NCBI GenBank assembly: GCA_965228695.1
Contig: CBDDIB010000001.1
Coordinates: forward strand, 186,001 to 250,000
DNA length: 64,000 nucleotides
Direction: 5' to 3'
Source of the DNA: JAJFJD01 sp965228695
GTDB taxonomy: Bacteria; Pseudomonadota; Alphaproteobacteria; UBA8366
A program made the position numbers and the translations under genes. Below, piece after piece: positions 17,969 through 25,817 of the stretch (its first letter is position 1; each line of letters begins with the position of its first letter). Under the pieces are notes generated by a model. It was not told where the DNA came from, did no database searches, and saw only the letters and a program-made list of their open reading frames with translations.

Positions 17969-18928
17969 ATGCCCGACATTCTCTTGGTTCTCATGGGCCT
18001 CACCGTCTTGGTGGCCGCCGGCGAGGCGACATTGCGCGGCGCGGTGGGACTTGCGCGCAAAGTGAACATGCCGCCGGCGGCGATCGGTCTGACGATCGTC
18101 GGCTTCGGCACATCGCTGCCGGAGCTCGTGGTCAGCGTACAGGCCGCTCTCGACGCGAAACCCGGGTTTGCCGTCGGCAATGCCGTCGGCAGCAACATCG
18201 CCAACAGCTTGTTGATTCTGGGATGCGCGGCGCTTGTCCGGCCGCTGCATTGCGAACCGCGGTCCTTACGGCGCGACGGCGGTGCGATGCTGGTCGCCAC
18301 GCTCATCTGCATCGCGCTGGGCATGACCGGGCAAGTCGTTTTTTGGCAAGGATTGCTGATGATCGTCATGCTCTTTGCGTTTATCGGCTGGTCCTATCAG
18401 CAGGATCGAAATTGGGCGGATCTACCCGCCGACTTGCATGAACGGGAAGGTGCCGAGGTTGGCGTCGTACCCGAGTCCATGCCCTTCGTCCTCGCTATGC
18501 TGCTATCCGGGCTCGTAGGGCTTGGGATTGGCGCGAATATGATGGTCGAAGGCGCCGCGGCGATCGGCGCGCGTGCCGGCATCCCGGACGCCGTGCTCGG
18601 CCTCACCGTATTCGCATTCGGCACGTCGCTGCCGGAACTGGTCGCGGCCATGGTTGCCGCGTGGCGCGGTCATACCGATGTGGCGGTCGGCAACGTCATC
18701 GGCAGCAATATCTTCAACCTGATGGGGATTCTCGGCGCGGCATCGCTGGTCACCCCAATTCCGTTCAACGAATCCCTGCAACAGGTCGATCTTTGGGTGC
18801 TGCTGGCCGCAACGCTGGTCCTGTTCCCGGTGATCATCAGTGGCTGGCGCATCAGCCGTCGCGAAGGTGCGCTGCTTTTGTTCTGCTACATCGGCTATAT
18901 TGGCAGCGTCGCATGGCGGACCTTGTAA
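17969..18928 (+). CDS. calcium/sodium antiporter (CaCA family, YrbG-like)
   Basis: A 319-residue membrane protein made of two homologous halves, each with the alpha-repeat signature: GFGTSLPELVVS with GNAVGSNIANSLLILG in the first half, and AFGTSLPELVAA with GNVIGSNIFNLMGILG in the second. This is diagnostic of K+-independent Na+/Ca2+ exchangers of the YrbG group. About ten membrane segments are visible, with a charged loop (DRNWADLPADLHEREGAE) between the halves. The ATG at 17969 begins directly with the first membrane helix; the frame extends 22 codons upstream to 17903 without credible sequence. It is divergent from the Pi cotransporter and 19 bp before the GDPD gene. Confidence 0.92.
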   Translation: MPDILLVLMGLTVLVAAGEATLRGAVGLARKVNMPPAAIGLTIVGFGTSLPELVVSVQAALDAKPGFAVGNAVGSNIANSLLILGCAALVRPLHCEPRSLRRDGGAMLVATLICIALGMTGQVVFWQGLLMIVMLFAFIGWSYQQDRNWADLPADLHEREGAEVGVVPESMPFVLAMLLSGLVGLGIGANMMVEGAAAIGARAGIPDAVLGLTVFAFGTSLPELVAAMVAAWRGHTDVAVGNVIGSNIFNLMGILGAASLVTPIPFNESLQQVDLWVLLAATLVLFPVIISGWRISRREGALLLFCYIGYIGSVAWRTL

Positions 18929-18947
18929 CGGGAGGCAGCTTTCTGTC

Positions 18948-19688
18948 ATGAGCGAACTGTCCATCCACTTTCCCCGCGTCATCGGGCATCGCGGCGCGGT
19001 CGGCCATGCGCCGGAGAACACGCTAGCCGGTATCCGCAAGGCGGCGGAACTGGGCGCCACTTGGGTCGAGTTCGATGTCGCCCTGACCCAGGACGACATC
19101 CCGGTCTTAATGCACGACGACACCGTCGACCGCACGACCGACGGGTCCGGCAATTTGGCCGACATGACGCTCCAGGATGTCCGCAAACTGGATGCCGGGC
19201 GCTGGTTCTCGGACGCCTTCGCCGGCGAGCGCATCCCGACCCTGACCGAAACGATCCGTCTGCTCGACACGCTTGGCCTCGGCGCGAATGTGGAAATCAA
19301 ACCGACACCGGGCCGGGCAACCGAAACAGGCCGTATCGTCGCGAAACAGGTCGCCGACGAATGGCCGAACAGCCTGCGCGCGCCGGTTTTCTCCAGCTTT
19401 CAGGTAGACGCTCTGGTCGCCGCGCAACAGACCGCACCGGCAATCCCCCGCGGCTGGCTGATGCGGCGGCCCGGCAAGGATTGGCGGGACCAGGCCCGGG
19501 CATTGGATTGCCTTTCCATTCATTGCAATCACCGGGCGCTCGACAGCAAGATCGCTGCGGAGGTCCGCAACGCCGGATACCACCTTCTGGCCTATACGGT
19601 GAACGACGCCAACCGCGCCCTGAAACTCTTCGAATGGGGAGTCGAGTCGGTCTTCAGCGACTATCCGGAACGCATCCTGTCGACATAA
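18948..19688 (+). CDS. glycerophosphodiester phosphodiesterase (cytoplasmic)
   Basis: A 246-residue GDPD TIM-barrel enzyme. IGHRGAVGHAPENT (general acid/base histidine and metal-site glutamate), WVEFDVALTQD, PVLMHDDTVDRTT and VEIKPTPG are the family motifs, and the C-terminus closes with YTVNDANRALKLFEWGVESVFSDYP. There is no signal peptide, so it probably releases glycerol-3-phosphate from glycerophosphodiesters in the cytoplasm. The start at 18948 has GGAGGC upstream. The gene overlaps the end of the convergent glpD by 28 bp, and glpD would use the product. Confidence 0.93.
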   Translation: MSELSIHFPRVIGHRGAVGHAPENTLAGIRKAAELGATWVEFDVALTQDDIPVLMHDDTVDRTTDGSGNLADMTLQDVRKLDAGRWFSDAFAGERIPTLTETIRLLDTLGLGANVEIKPTPGRATETGRIVAKQVADEWPNSLRAPVFSSFQVDALVAAQQTAPAIPRGWLMRRPGKDWRDQARALDCLSIHCNHRALDSKIAAEVRNAGYHLLAYTVNDANRALKLFEWGVESVFSDYPERILST

Positions 19689-21166
19689 TCCGCAACCGCC
19701 TCGCGTTGATCGGGCGTCATATGAAGCCCGGTCTTGGTACGCCGCCACAACACGTCTTCCGCCGTCGCCGCCCATTCTTCGCGGCAGAGCCAATCAACCT
19801 CGGCCTGATACAGCCCGCCGCCGAAAGAGATGCCGAGATCGGCCGCCGATGCCGCACCGCCCAACATCGCGCGCACGCGCGTCCCATGGCGGTGCGCCAA
19901 CCCTTCGAGCCATTGCGGCTCCAAATCCGGATAGTCCTGCTGCAAGCTGTGGACAAACGCATCGAAATCGCCGAAGTCACCACCCGGCAAAGCGGCGCCG
20001 GCGGTCCAGCCGGGTGGCAGCGCCGGAAAGTACGGTTCCAGTTTCGCCATGGCCTGCTCGGCGAGCTTGCGCGCCGTGGTGATCTTGCCACCGAAGATCG
20101 ACAACATCGGCGGCGCCCCATTCTGAGCATCGTCCGGGGCATCGAGCGACAGCACATAGTCCCGTGTCACCGCCGACGGATCGTTCTCGCCGTCGTCATA
20201 GAGCGGCCGAACGCCGGCATAGCTCCAGACCACATCCGGCGGTGCGACCGCAACACGGAAATACCGGTTCACCGCGGCGCATAAATAGTCCGTTTCGTCG
20301 TCGGAGATTTCGACCGGACCCGGCTTGCCGTCGACCGGGACGTCGGTCGTGCCGATCAAGCTGAAGTCACCTTCATAGGGAATGACGAAAATCACCCGAT
20401 TGTCGTCATTCTGCAGGATGAAGGCGTGCGGCCCATCATACAATTTCGGCACGACGACATGGCTGCCCTTGATCAACCGCACCTGGGCCGGCGCATTGCC
20501 GCCGGCCACCTCGCCGATCACCTGCTGCACCCACGGCCCGCCGGCATTGACCAGCACACGGGCCGTCACCTCCTGCGTTCCGTCGGCACCTTCCAACATG
20601 GCCTGCCACCGGTCGCCAGTACGGCGCGCCGACATGCAGCGCGTCCGCGGGCGGATATCCGCGCCCTTCGCCGCGGCGTCCAGCGCGGACAACAGGACGA
20701 ACCGGGCATCATCCACCCAGCAATCCGAGTAGATGAATCCGGTCGTGAATTCCGGTGCGAGTGCGCCGGCATAGGCGGGTGCCGCCAGATCGATCCTGCC
20801 CGACCGTGCCAACTTGTGCGCACCGCCAAGCCGGTCATAGAGCCACAGGCCCATGCGGATCATCCACGCGGGGCGCAGGGACGGCGCATGGGGCAGGACG
20901 AACTGCATTGGCCAGACGATATGCGGCGCGCTTCGCAGCAAGACCTGCCGTTCGCGCAACGCCTCGGCGACCAATCGGAAGGCATAGTGTTCCAGATACC
21001 GCAACCCGCCGTGGATCAGCTTGCTGCTGGCCGACGAGGTCGCGCCGCCTAAATCGCCCATCTCACAGAGCAGCACGGAAAGCCCGCGCCCGGCAGCGTC
21101 GCGGGCAATGCAAGCGCCGTTAATGCCGCCGCCAATGATGAGAATGTCATAGCACTTATCGGTCAC
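19661..21166 (-). CDS. glpD: aerobic glycerol-3-phosphate dehydrogenase GlpD
   Basis: A 501-residue FAD enzyme. DILIIGGGINGACIARDAAG (residues 7-26) is the FAD dinucleotide-binding fold, followed by the GATSSASSKLIHGGLRYLE signature of GlpD. The C-terminal domain carries VRPLYDDG and FGGKITTARKLAE. It oxidizes glycerol-3-phosphate to DHAP and feeds electrons to quinone at the inner membrane. It works with GlpK and the glycerophosphodiesterase of this region. The length is normal and the start is conventional. Confidence 0.95.
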   Translation of the reverse strand: MTDKCYDILIIGGGINGACIARDAAGRGLSVLLCEMGDLGGATSSASSKLIHGGLRYLEHYAFRLVAEALRERQVLLRSAPHIVWPMQFVLPHAPSLRPAWMIRMGLWLYDRLGGAHKLARSGRIDLAAPAYAGALAPEFTTGFIYSDCWVDDARFVLLSALDAAAKGADIRPRTRCMSARRTGDRWQAMLEGADGTQEVTARVLVNAGGPWVQQVIGEVAGGNAPAQVRLIKGSHVVVPKLYDGPHAFILQNDDNRVIFVIPYEGDFSLIGTTDVPVDGKPGPVEISDDETDYLCAAVNRYFRVAVAPPDVVWSYAGVRPLYDDGENDPSAVTRDYVLSLDAPDDAQNGAPPMLSIFGGKITTARKLAEQAMAKLEPYFPALPPGWTAGAALPGGDFGDFDAFVHSLQQDYPDLEPQWLEGLAHRHGTRVRAMLGGAASAADLGISFGGGLYQAEVDWLCREEWAATAEDVLWRRTKTGLHMTPDQREAVADYVDRMRSG

Positions 21167-21189
21167 AGCGAGTTCTTTAGCCCGTCGCG

Positions 21190-21206
21190 GTTTACGGGGG
21201 GTAAAC
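21190..21206. promoter_or_regulatory. inverted repeat upstream of glpD
   Basis: GTTTAC-GGGGG-GTAAAC is a perfect 6-bp inverted repeat with a 5-base spacer, 24 bp before the glpD start and within the 94-bp divergent region shared with the HAD phosphatase gene. It could be an operator overlapping the leader. It does not match the known GlpR consensus. Confidence 0.3.
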
Positions 21207-21261
21207 GGATGCGCTTATATGCGGTCACACCCGCCCGATAACTGCGCGCCTGTAACATGCC

Positions 21262-22077
21262 ATGACCGACCCGTCGACCCTCCGTCCGCTGGACAGCTTC
21301 CCCGTCGCAGACCGCAAGGCGGTCCGCTGCGTGTTCACCGATATCGATGATACGCTGACGACCGACGGCCGACTCGGCGCCATGGCCTATACCGCGATGG
21401 AGCGTCTGCAGGATGCCAAGATTATGGTGGTCCCCATCACGGGCAGGCCCGCCGGATGGTGCGATCACTTCGCCCGTATGTGGCCCGTGGATGCCGTCGT
21501 CGGCGAGAACGGCGCCTTTTATTTCCGGTATGACCGGGACGCCCGGCGCATGACACGGCGGTTCGACCAGCCCGACGCCGAACGCGCCGCGAACCGCGAT
21601 CGTCTCGCCGCCGTGCGGGATCGGATTCTGGCCGAGGTGCCGGGATGCGCCGTCGCGAATGACCAGGCCTATCGCGAAACCGATTTGGCAATCGATTTCT
21701 GCGAGGACGTTCCGCGCCTGCCGCAGGCCGATGTCGATCGTATCGTCGAACTGTTCGTCGAAGCGGGAGCCGTGGCGAAAATCAGTTCGATCCATGTCAA
21801 TGGCTGGTTCGGCAGTTTCGACAAGCTCACGATGGCCCGCCATCTGATGACCGAGGTCTTCGGGATCGATTTGGAAGCCGAGAACGCTCATTTCGTCTTT
21901 ACCGGCGACGCCCCGAATGATTCGCCCATGTTCGGATTCTTCGAGAACAGCATCGGCGTCGCCAACGTCTTGGATTTTCAGGACCGACTCGACGCCGAAC
22001 CCACTTTCATCACGACGCGGCGCGGCGGTGAGGGTTTCGCCGAGGCGGTTTCGTCGCTCCTGGACGCATACGCTTAG
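21262..22077 (+). CDS. HAD-IIB family sugar/sugar-phosphate phosphatase
   Basis: A 271-residue HAD-superfamily hydrolase with a C2b-type cap. Motif I is FTDIDDTLT (D27, D29), motif II VVPITGRP (threonine), and motif IV FTGDAPNDSPMF. The cap includes HVNGWFGSFDKL, with the motif III lysine in the FDKL region. The layout resembles mannosyl-3-phosphoglycerate and trehalose/sucrose-phosphate phosphatases, but the substrate is unknown. It is divergent from glpD and ends 7 bp from the convergent phn transporter operon. Confidence 0.87.
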   Translation: MTDPSTLRPLDSFPVADRKAVRCVFTDIDDTLTTDGRLGAMAYTAMERLQDAKIMVVPITGRPAGWCDHFARMWPVDAVVGENGAFYFRYDRDARRMTRRFDQPDAERAANRDRLAAVRDRILAEVPGCAVANDQAYRETDLAIDFCEDVPRLPQADVDRIVELFVEAGAVAKISSIHVNGWFGSFDKLTMARHLMTEVFGIDLEAENAHFVFTGDAPNDSPMFGFFENSIGVANVLDFQDRLDAEPTFITTRRGGEGFAEAVSSLLDAYA

Positions 22078-22084
22078 ACCCAAT

Positions 22085-22900
22085 CTAGATGATGGCGTGA
22101 CGAACCTTGGCGGAGACCCATTCGCTGACGACAACCGTCGCGATGATCGCCAACAGGATTACGGACACGCTGGACCAGCCCAGCTCCATGATCTTCGCGC
22201 TGAGTTCGAGCCCGATACCGCCCGCGCCGACGAGGCCGAGCACGGTGGATTCGCGGATGTTGATGTCCCAGCGGAAAACCGTGATCCCGGCGAAGGCCGG
22301 CAAGATCTGCGGCACGATTCCGAAGGACAGTCTCTGTGGCCCCGATGCCCCGGTTGCGGTCACCGCCTCCACCTGCGTTTCGTCGATTTCCTCGATCGCC
22401 TCGTAAAGCAGCTTCGCCACGAAGCCGATCGACCGCAGGCCGATCGCGATGATGCCGGCGAACACGCCGGGCCCGACGATGGCGACCAGCAACAACGCCC
22501 AGATCAGCGAATTGATCGATCGCGACGACACGATGATCAACAAGGCGATCGGCCGGACAAAAGTGATGCTCGGCGTCGTGTTCCGCGCCGCCAGGAACGC
22601 CACCGGCACCGCAATGATGATGGCCATGACCGTACCGAGCGTCGCGATGTTGATCGTGTCCCAGAGCGGCCGCCACAATTCGTGGATATAGCCCCACTCC
22701 GGCGGCACCATCCGCCGGCCCAGGTCCGCCGCCTGGCGGCCGGCATCCGTCACGAAAAACCAGGTCGTCTTGTCCGAGATCAGCTTGAAGCAATAGACAA
22801 AGATAAATGTACCGACAAACCAACCGGCCCAGATCATCAGTTGCCGCTTGCGGTCGCGCCGCTGCCAAATCTTGGTATCGTCCCGTGCCACCGTCGGCAT
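22085..22900 (-). CDS. phnE: phosphonate/phosphite ABC transporter permease PhnE (second copy in operon)
   Basis: A 271-residue inner-membrane permease with about six helices. It carries the PhnE family pattern: EAVTATGASGPQRLSFGIVP (the EAA loop that docks with the ATPase) and RWDINIRESTVLGLVGAGGIG. The ATG at 22900 overlaps the TGA of the preceding permease (TGATG). The start could be 4 codons further upstream, but the coupled ATG is more natural. It is the last gene of phnD-phnC-phnE-phnE. Confidence 0.93.
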   Translation of the reverse strand: MPTVARDDTKIWQRRDRKRQLMIWAGWFVGTFIFVYCFKLISDKTTWFFVTDAGRQAADLGRRMVPPEWGYIHELWRPLWDTINIATLGTVMAIIIAVPVAFLAARNTTPSITFVRPIALLIIVSSRSINSLIWALLLVAIVGPGVFAGIIAIGLRSIGFVAKLLYEAIEEIDETQVEAVTATGASGPQRLSFGIVPQILPAFAGITVFRWDINIRESTVLGLVGAGGIGLELSAKIMELGWSSVSVILLAIIATVVVSEWVSAKVRHAII

Positions 22901-23711
22901 CACTGCACCCATTTCCGGACATAACCGGACGTATATTCAACGCACATCACGATGGCGATGATGATGATCAGGATGGCGGCCGCGGAATCGAATTCGTAGC
23001 GGTCGAAGGCCGTGTTCAGGGTGGCGCCGATGCCGCCGCCGCCGACGATGCCGACGATGGCGGATTCCCGGAAATTGATGTCGAGCCGATAGAGCGACAG
23101 GCCGATGAAGCGCGGCAGCACCTGCGGCTGAATGGCATAGTTGAGCCATTGGAACCAGCCGCCGCCCGTCGCGCGAACCGCTTCGGCCTGCGTTGGGTCC
23201 ATGTCCTCAATGTCTTCGGCCAACAGCTTGGCGAAAAATCCGATGGTGGCGACGCTCAACGTGACGACCCCGGCAAAGGGGCCGAATCCGAAAAGTTTGA
23301 CGAAGAAGATAGCGAGGATAACCTCCTGAAAACTCCGCGACCCGGCGATGATGGCGCGGCAGAAGTAATAGACCGGCAGCGGCGCGATGTTCCGCGCCGC
23401 GCCGAGCGCGATCGGCACCGACAGAAGGATGCCGATGACCGTGGACACCGCCGTCATCCAGAGGCTTTCCAGCACGCCGTCGAGAATAGCGTCCCAGCGC
23501 GAAGCGAAATCCGGCGGCGCGAAGGCGAGCAAGAATTTCTTACCCGCGGCAAGCCTTCCCAGACCCGGGTCCAGTTCACCTCGGTCGTGCCCAGGGCAAC
23601 CGCCAGGTAGGCCGCGGCGGCGACGATCAGCGCCCACCGCAATGTCGGATTGGAAATCAGCGGCGGCCGTTTCCACGTCCGGCGGCCGAGCGACGCCGGA
23701 GCGTCGGTCAT
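22900..23711 (-). pseudogene. phnE: phnE-type permease with a one-base frameshift (first copy in operon)
   Basis: Two minus-strand frames join into one PhnE. The first, from ATG 23711, gives about 56 residues (SNPTLRWALIVAAAAYLAVA as membrane helix 1, then NWTRVWEGLPR). The second continues with GKKFLLAFAPPDFASRW, EAVRATGGGWFQWLNYAIQP and RLDINFRESAIVGIVGGGGIG. The switch falls at a GGG run (23543-23545): one extra G would restore EGLPRGKKFLL, exactly the PhnE pattern. The ATG overlaps the phnC stop (ATGA) and the stop overlaps the next permease. It is either a genuine inactivating frameshift or a homopolymer sequencing error. The rest of the gene shows no decay, which favours the error or a very recent mutation. 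Confidence 0.85.
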
Positions 23712-24589
23712 GTCATTCCCGCCATACGTTCTTCATCGCGCAAAATTCTCGCCGCTTCCTTACTCTCTTCGGTTTCTTCGGTTTCTTCGCCTTCCTCATC
23801 GTCCTTCTGGATCGTCGCTTCCCAGTCTTCCTCACCGTAGATTTCGGTAAGAACTTCGGACGTCAGGCCGTCGGGCGGCCCGTCATAGACGATTTCGCCG
23901 AGCCGTAACCCCACGATGCGCTGCGCGAACATCTGCGCCAGCATGACGTCGTGGATGTTGATGACGGCGGCAAGATCACGCTCCTCGCAGAGTTCACAGA
24001 TCAGCCGCATGATCTGACGCGACGTCTTCGGATCGAGGCTGGCGGTCGGTTCGTCGACCAGCAGGAGCTGCGGATCCTGGATCAGCGCCCGGCAGATGCC
24101 GACCCGCTGCCGTTGGCCGCCCGATAATTCGTCGGCCCGTTTATCGACCATATGGTCGAGGCCGACGCGTTCCAGCAAGCGGAACGCCTCGTCGACATCC
24201 GATTGCGGAAACTTCCGGAAGTAGCTGCGCCAGAAACTGACATAGCCGAGACGCCCCGACAGCACGTTCTCCATCACGGACAAACGCTCCACCAGCGCAT
24301 ATTCCTGAAAGATCATTCCCATGCGCCGGCGGGCGCGCCGCAGCGCACCCTTGCCGATACCGGTGATCTCCTCACCCCCGAGAAAAACCCGCCCGGAACT
24401 GGGTTCGACAAGCCGGTTGACGCAGCGTATCAGCGTGCTCTTGCCGGCCCCCGATGGGCCGATAAGGGCCATAACCTGCCCTTTCGGCACATCGAGATCG
24501 ACGCCCTTCAGCGCCAGATCGCCCGTCGGATACTGTTTGACGAGCCCATCCAGCCGGAGCATCGGGGTGTCCTGCTCGTTTACGGACAA
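23708..24589 (-). CDS. phnC: phosphonate/phosphite ABC transporter ATP-binding protein PhnC
   Basis: A 293-residue ABC ATPase. Walker A is GPSGAGKST (44-52), the Q-loop FQEYAL (94-99), the signature LSGGQRQRV (155-163), Walker B LLLVDEPTAS (175-184), and the switch histidine H213 in NIHDV. The familiar PhnC region ends near residue 252 (EIYGEED). About 40 further residues form a strongly acidic tail with a GEETEETEESKE repeat, which is unusual for the family. It lies 6 bp after phnD and is coupled to the first phnE by ATGA. Confidence 0.94.
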   Translation of the reverse strand: MSVNEQDTPMLRLDGLVKQYPTGDLALKGVDLDVPKGQVMALIGPSGAGKSTLIRCVNRLVEPSSGRVFLGGEEITGIGKGALRRARRRMGMIFQEYALVERLSVMENVLSGRLGYVSFWRSYFRKFPQSDVDEAFRLLERVGLDHMVDKRADELSGGQRQRVGICRALIQDPQLLLVDEPTASLDPKTSRQIMRLICELCEERDLAAVINIHDVMLAQMFAQRIVGLRLGEIVYDGPPDGLTSEVLTEIYGEEDWEATIQKDDEEGEETEETEESKEAARILRDEERMAGMT

Positions 24590-24595
24590 AGCGCG

Positions 24596-25567
24596 TTACT
24601 TACAATTGTACTTAACGCCGTTCGCCGTATCGATCTTCCGGATGACGTTCCAGTCATGCTTGTGGTTGATCGCGATGAACTTGCCTTCCTTCTTGAACTC
24701 CTTTTTAAGGGCGGACCCTTCCCATTCGAAGGTGAAAAAAGCCTGTTTGATCTTCGCGGTAACCACGGGGTGCAAATTGTGGGCGTGACCGTATCCGGTG
24801 GTCGGGAAGGTCTGTGAGCGGTAGATCGTTTTGATCTTGGACGCCTCGATTACCTTGCGGTCGATCATCCGCTTCAAGACCGAATTAGCGATCGCCGCGG
24901 CTTCGTAATCCTTGTTCGCAACGCCGAGGATCGAATTGTCATGCTTGCCGGAGAACGCGACCTTAAAGTCCTTCTCGCGCTCGATACCGAATTCGCTCTT
25001 CAGTAGAGCAGACGGCGCCTTGAAACCCGAGTTCGACGTCTTCGACGTAAAGGTCAGCGTCTTGCCCTTGATGTCCGCCGGCGACGCGATGTCGCTGCCG
25101 GCGGGCACGATGATTTCCATCTCGTAACCGAAGGATCCGTCCTCCGACGCCATCATCGCGAACGGCACGAAGCCGGCGCAGGAAACCGCGACGGGATTGC
25201 CGCCCGTGTTCACGCCCGCGACATGCAGGCGACCCGACCGCATCGCTTCATACTGCGCGGCATAGGATTGAACCGGAAAGAAAACCACCTTCTTGCCGGT
25301 AACCTTCGCCATATGCTGTACGAAGCCGTCCCATACCTTGGCATACACCGCCGGATCTTCGACCGGCGTGTAGGAGAAAATGATCGTGTCCGGATCGACC
25401 CATTTCTTGCTGTCCAGCGGCAGATCCGCCACCAGATCGCCGTCATAGTCGCAATACTGCTTGTCGAGCGTCCCGCGCGGACAATCCGCGGCCTGCGCCG
25501 TGCCCGTGCCGACGAACCCGAATGTCGCGATCGCAAGCGCCGCCGCGGAAAGAATGGATTTAAACAT
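24596..25567 (-). CDS. phnD: phosphate/phosphite/phosphonate ABC transporter substrate-binding protein PhnD
   Basis: A 323-residue periplasmic binding protein with a signal peptide ending GTGTAQA-AD near residue 26. DTIIFSYTPVEDPAVYAKVW is the PhnD/PtxB-type start of the ligand-binding domain, and GGNPVAVSCAGFVP and TSNSGFKAPSALL line the two-lobed site. Five cysteines are visible (one each in DCPRG, QYCDY, SCAGF and YNCK, plus one in the signal region context), so disulfides are possible. It is the first gene of the transporter operon. No C-P lyase, phosphonatase or phosphite dehydrogenase gene is in the window, so the ligand is open. Confidence 0.92.
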   Translation of the reverse strand: MFKSILSAAALAIATFGFVGTGTAQAADCPRGTLDKQYCDYDGDLVADLPLDSKKWVDPDTIIFSYTPVEDPAVYAKVWDGFVQHMAKVTGKKVVFFPVQSYAAQYEAMRSGRLHVAGVNTGGNPVAVSCAGFVPFAMMASEDGSFGYEMEIIVPAGSDIASPADIKGKTLTFTSKTSNSGFKAPSALLKSEFGIEREKDFKVAFSGKHDNSILGVANKDYEAAAIANSVLKRMIDRKVIEASKIKTIYRSQTFPTTGYGHAHNLHPVVTAKIKQAFFTFEWEGSALKKEFKKEGKFIAINHKHDWNVIRKIDTANGVKYNCK

Positions 25568-25627
25568 GACTGGTCTCCCTTCGTGACGGCTCTCTGCGCC
25601 GTCTATTAAAATTCGCCCCGGTTACAA

Positions 25628-25656
25628 ACACGCGCCTCTCACGAGGCTTCGCGTGT
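25628..25656. promoter_or_regulatory. strong hairpin in the phnD leader region
   Basis: ACACGCG-CCTC-TCAC-GAGG-CTT-CGCGTGT can fold with an 11-bp interrupted stem and a 4-base loop. It is 60-90 bp upstream of the phnD start codon, inside the 250-bp gap to mmsA. It could be a leader RNA structure or an operator. No uridine run follows on the phnD strand. Confidence 0.35.
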
Positions 25657-25754
25657 GTTACGTCCAAGTGATGCAATCAGAGCGGTTTTGAACCCAAACT
25701 GCAACGACTTTGTACTGTAACAATGCGCAAAGTATTCCCTGCCGGGTCGAGTGC

Positions 25755-25794
25755 AAAAGAATCGGCGGGCGCAATCCGCACCCGCCGATTTTTC
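25755..25794 (-). terminator. Rho-independent terminator after mmsA
   Basis: ATCGGCGGG (25761-25769) pairs with CCCGCCGAT (25781-25789) around an 11-base loop. On the minus strand, downstream of mmsA, the stem is followed by TCTTTT. The other strand also has a T run, so it may act in both directions. Confidence 0.7.
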
Positions 25795-25817
25795 ACACTC
25801 AAATACATCGGACCCCG

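Noticed and set aside
25690..25735. CTGCAAC and CTGTAAC pair upstream of phnD as a Pho box
   Set aside because: The repeats are 16 bases apart, not 11, so the PhoB geometry does not fit.
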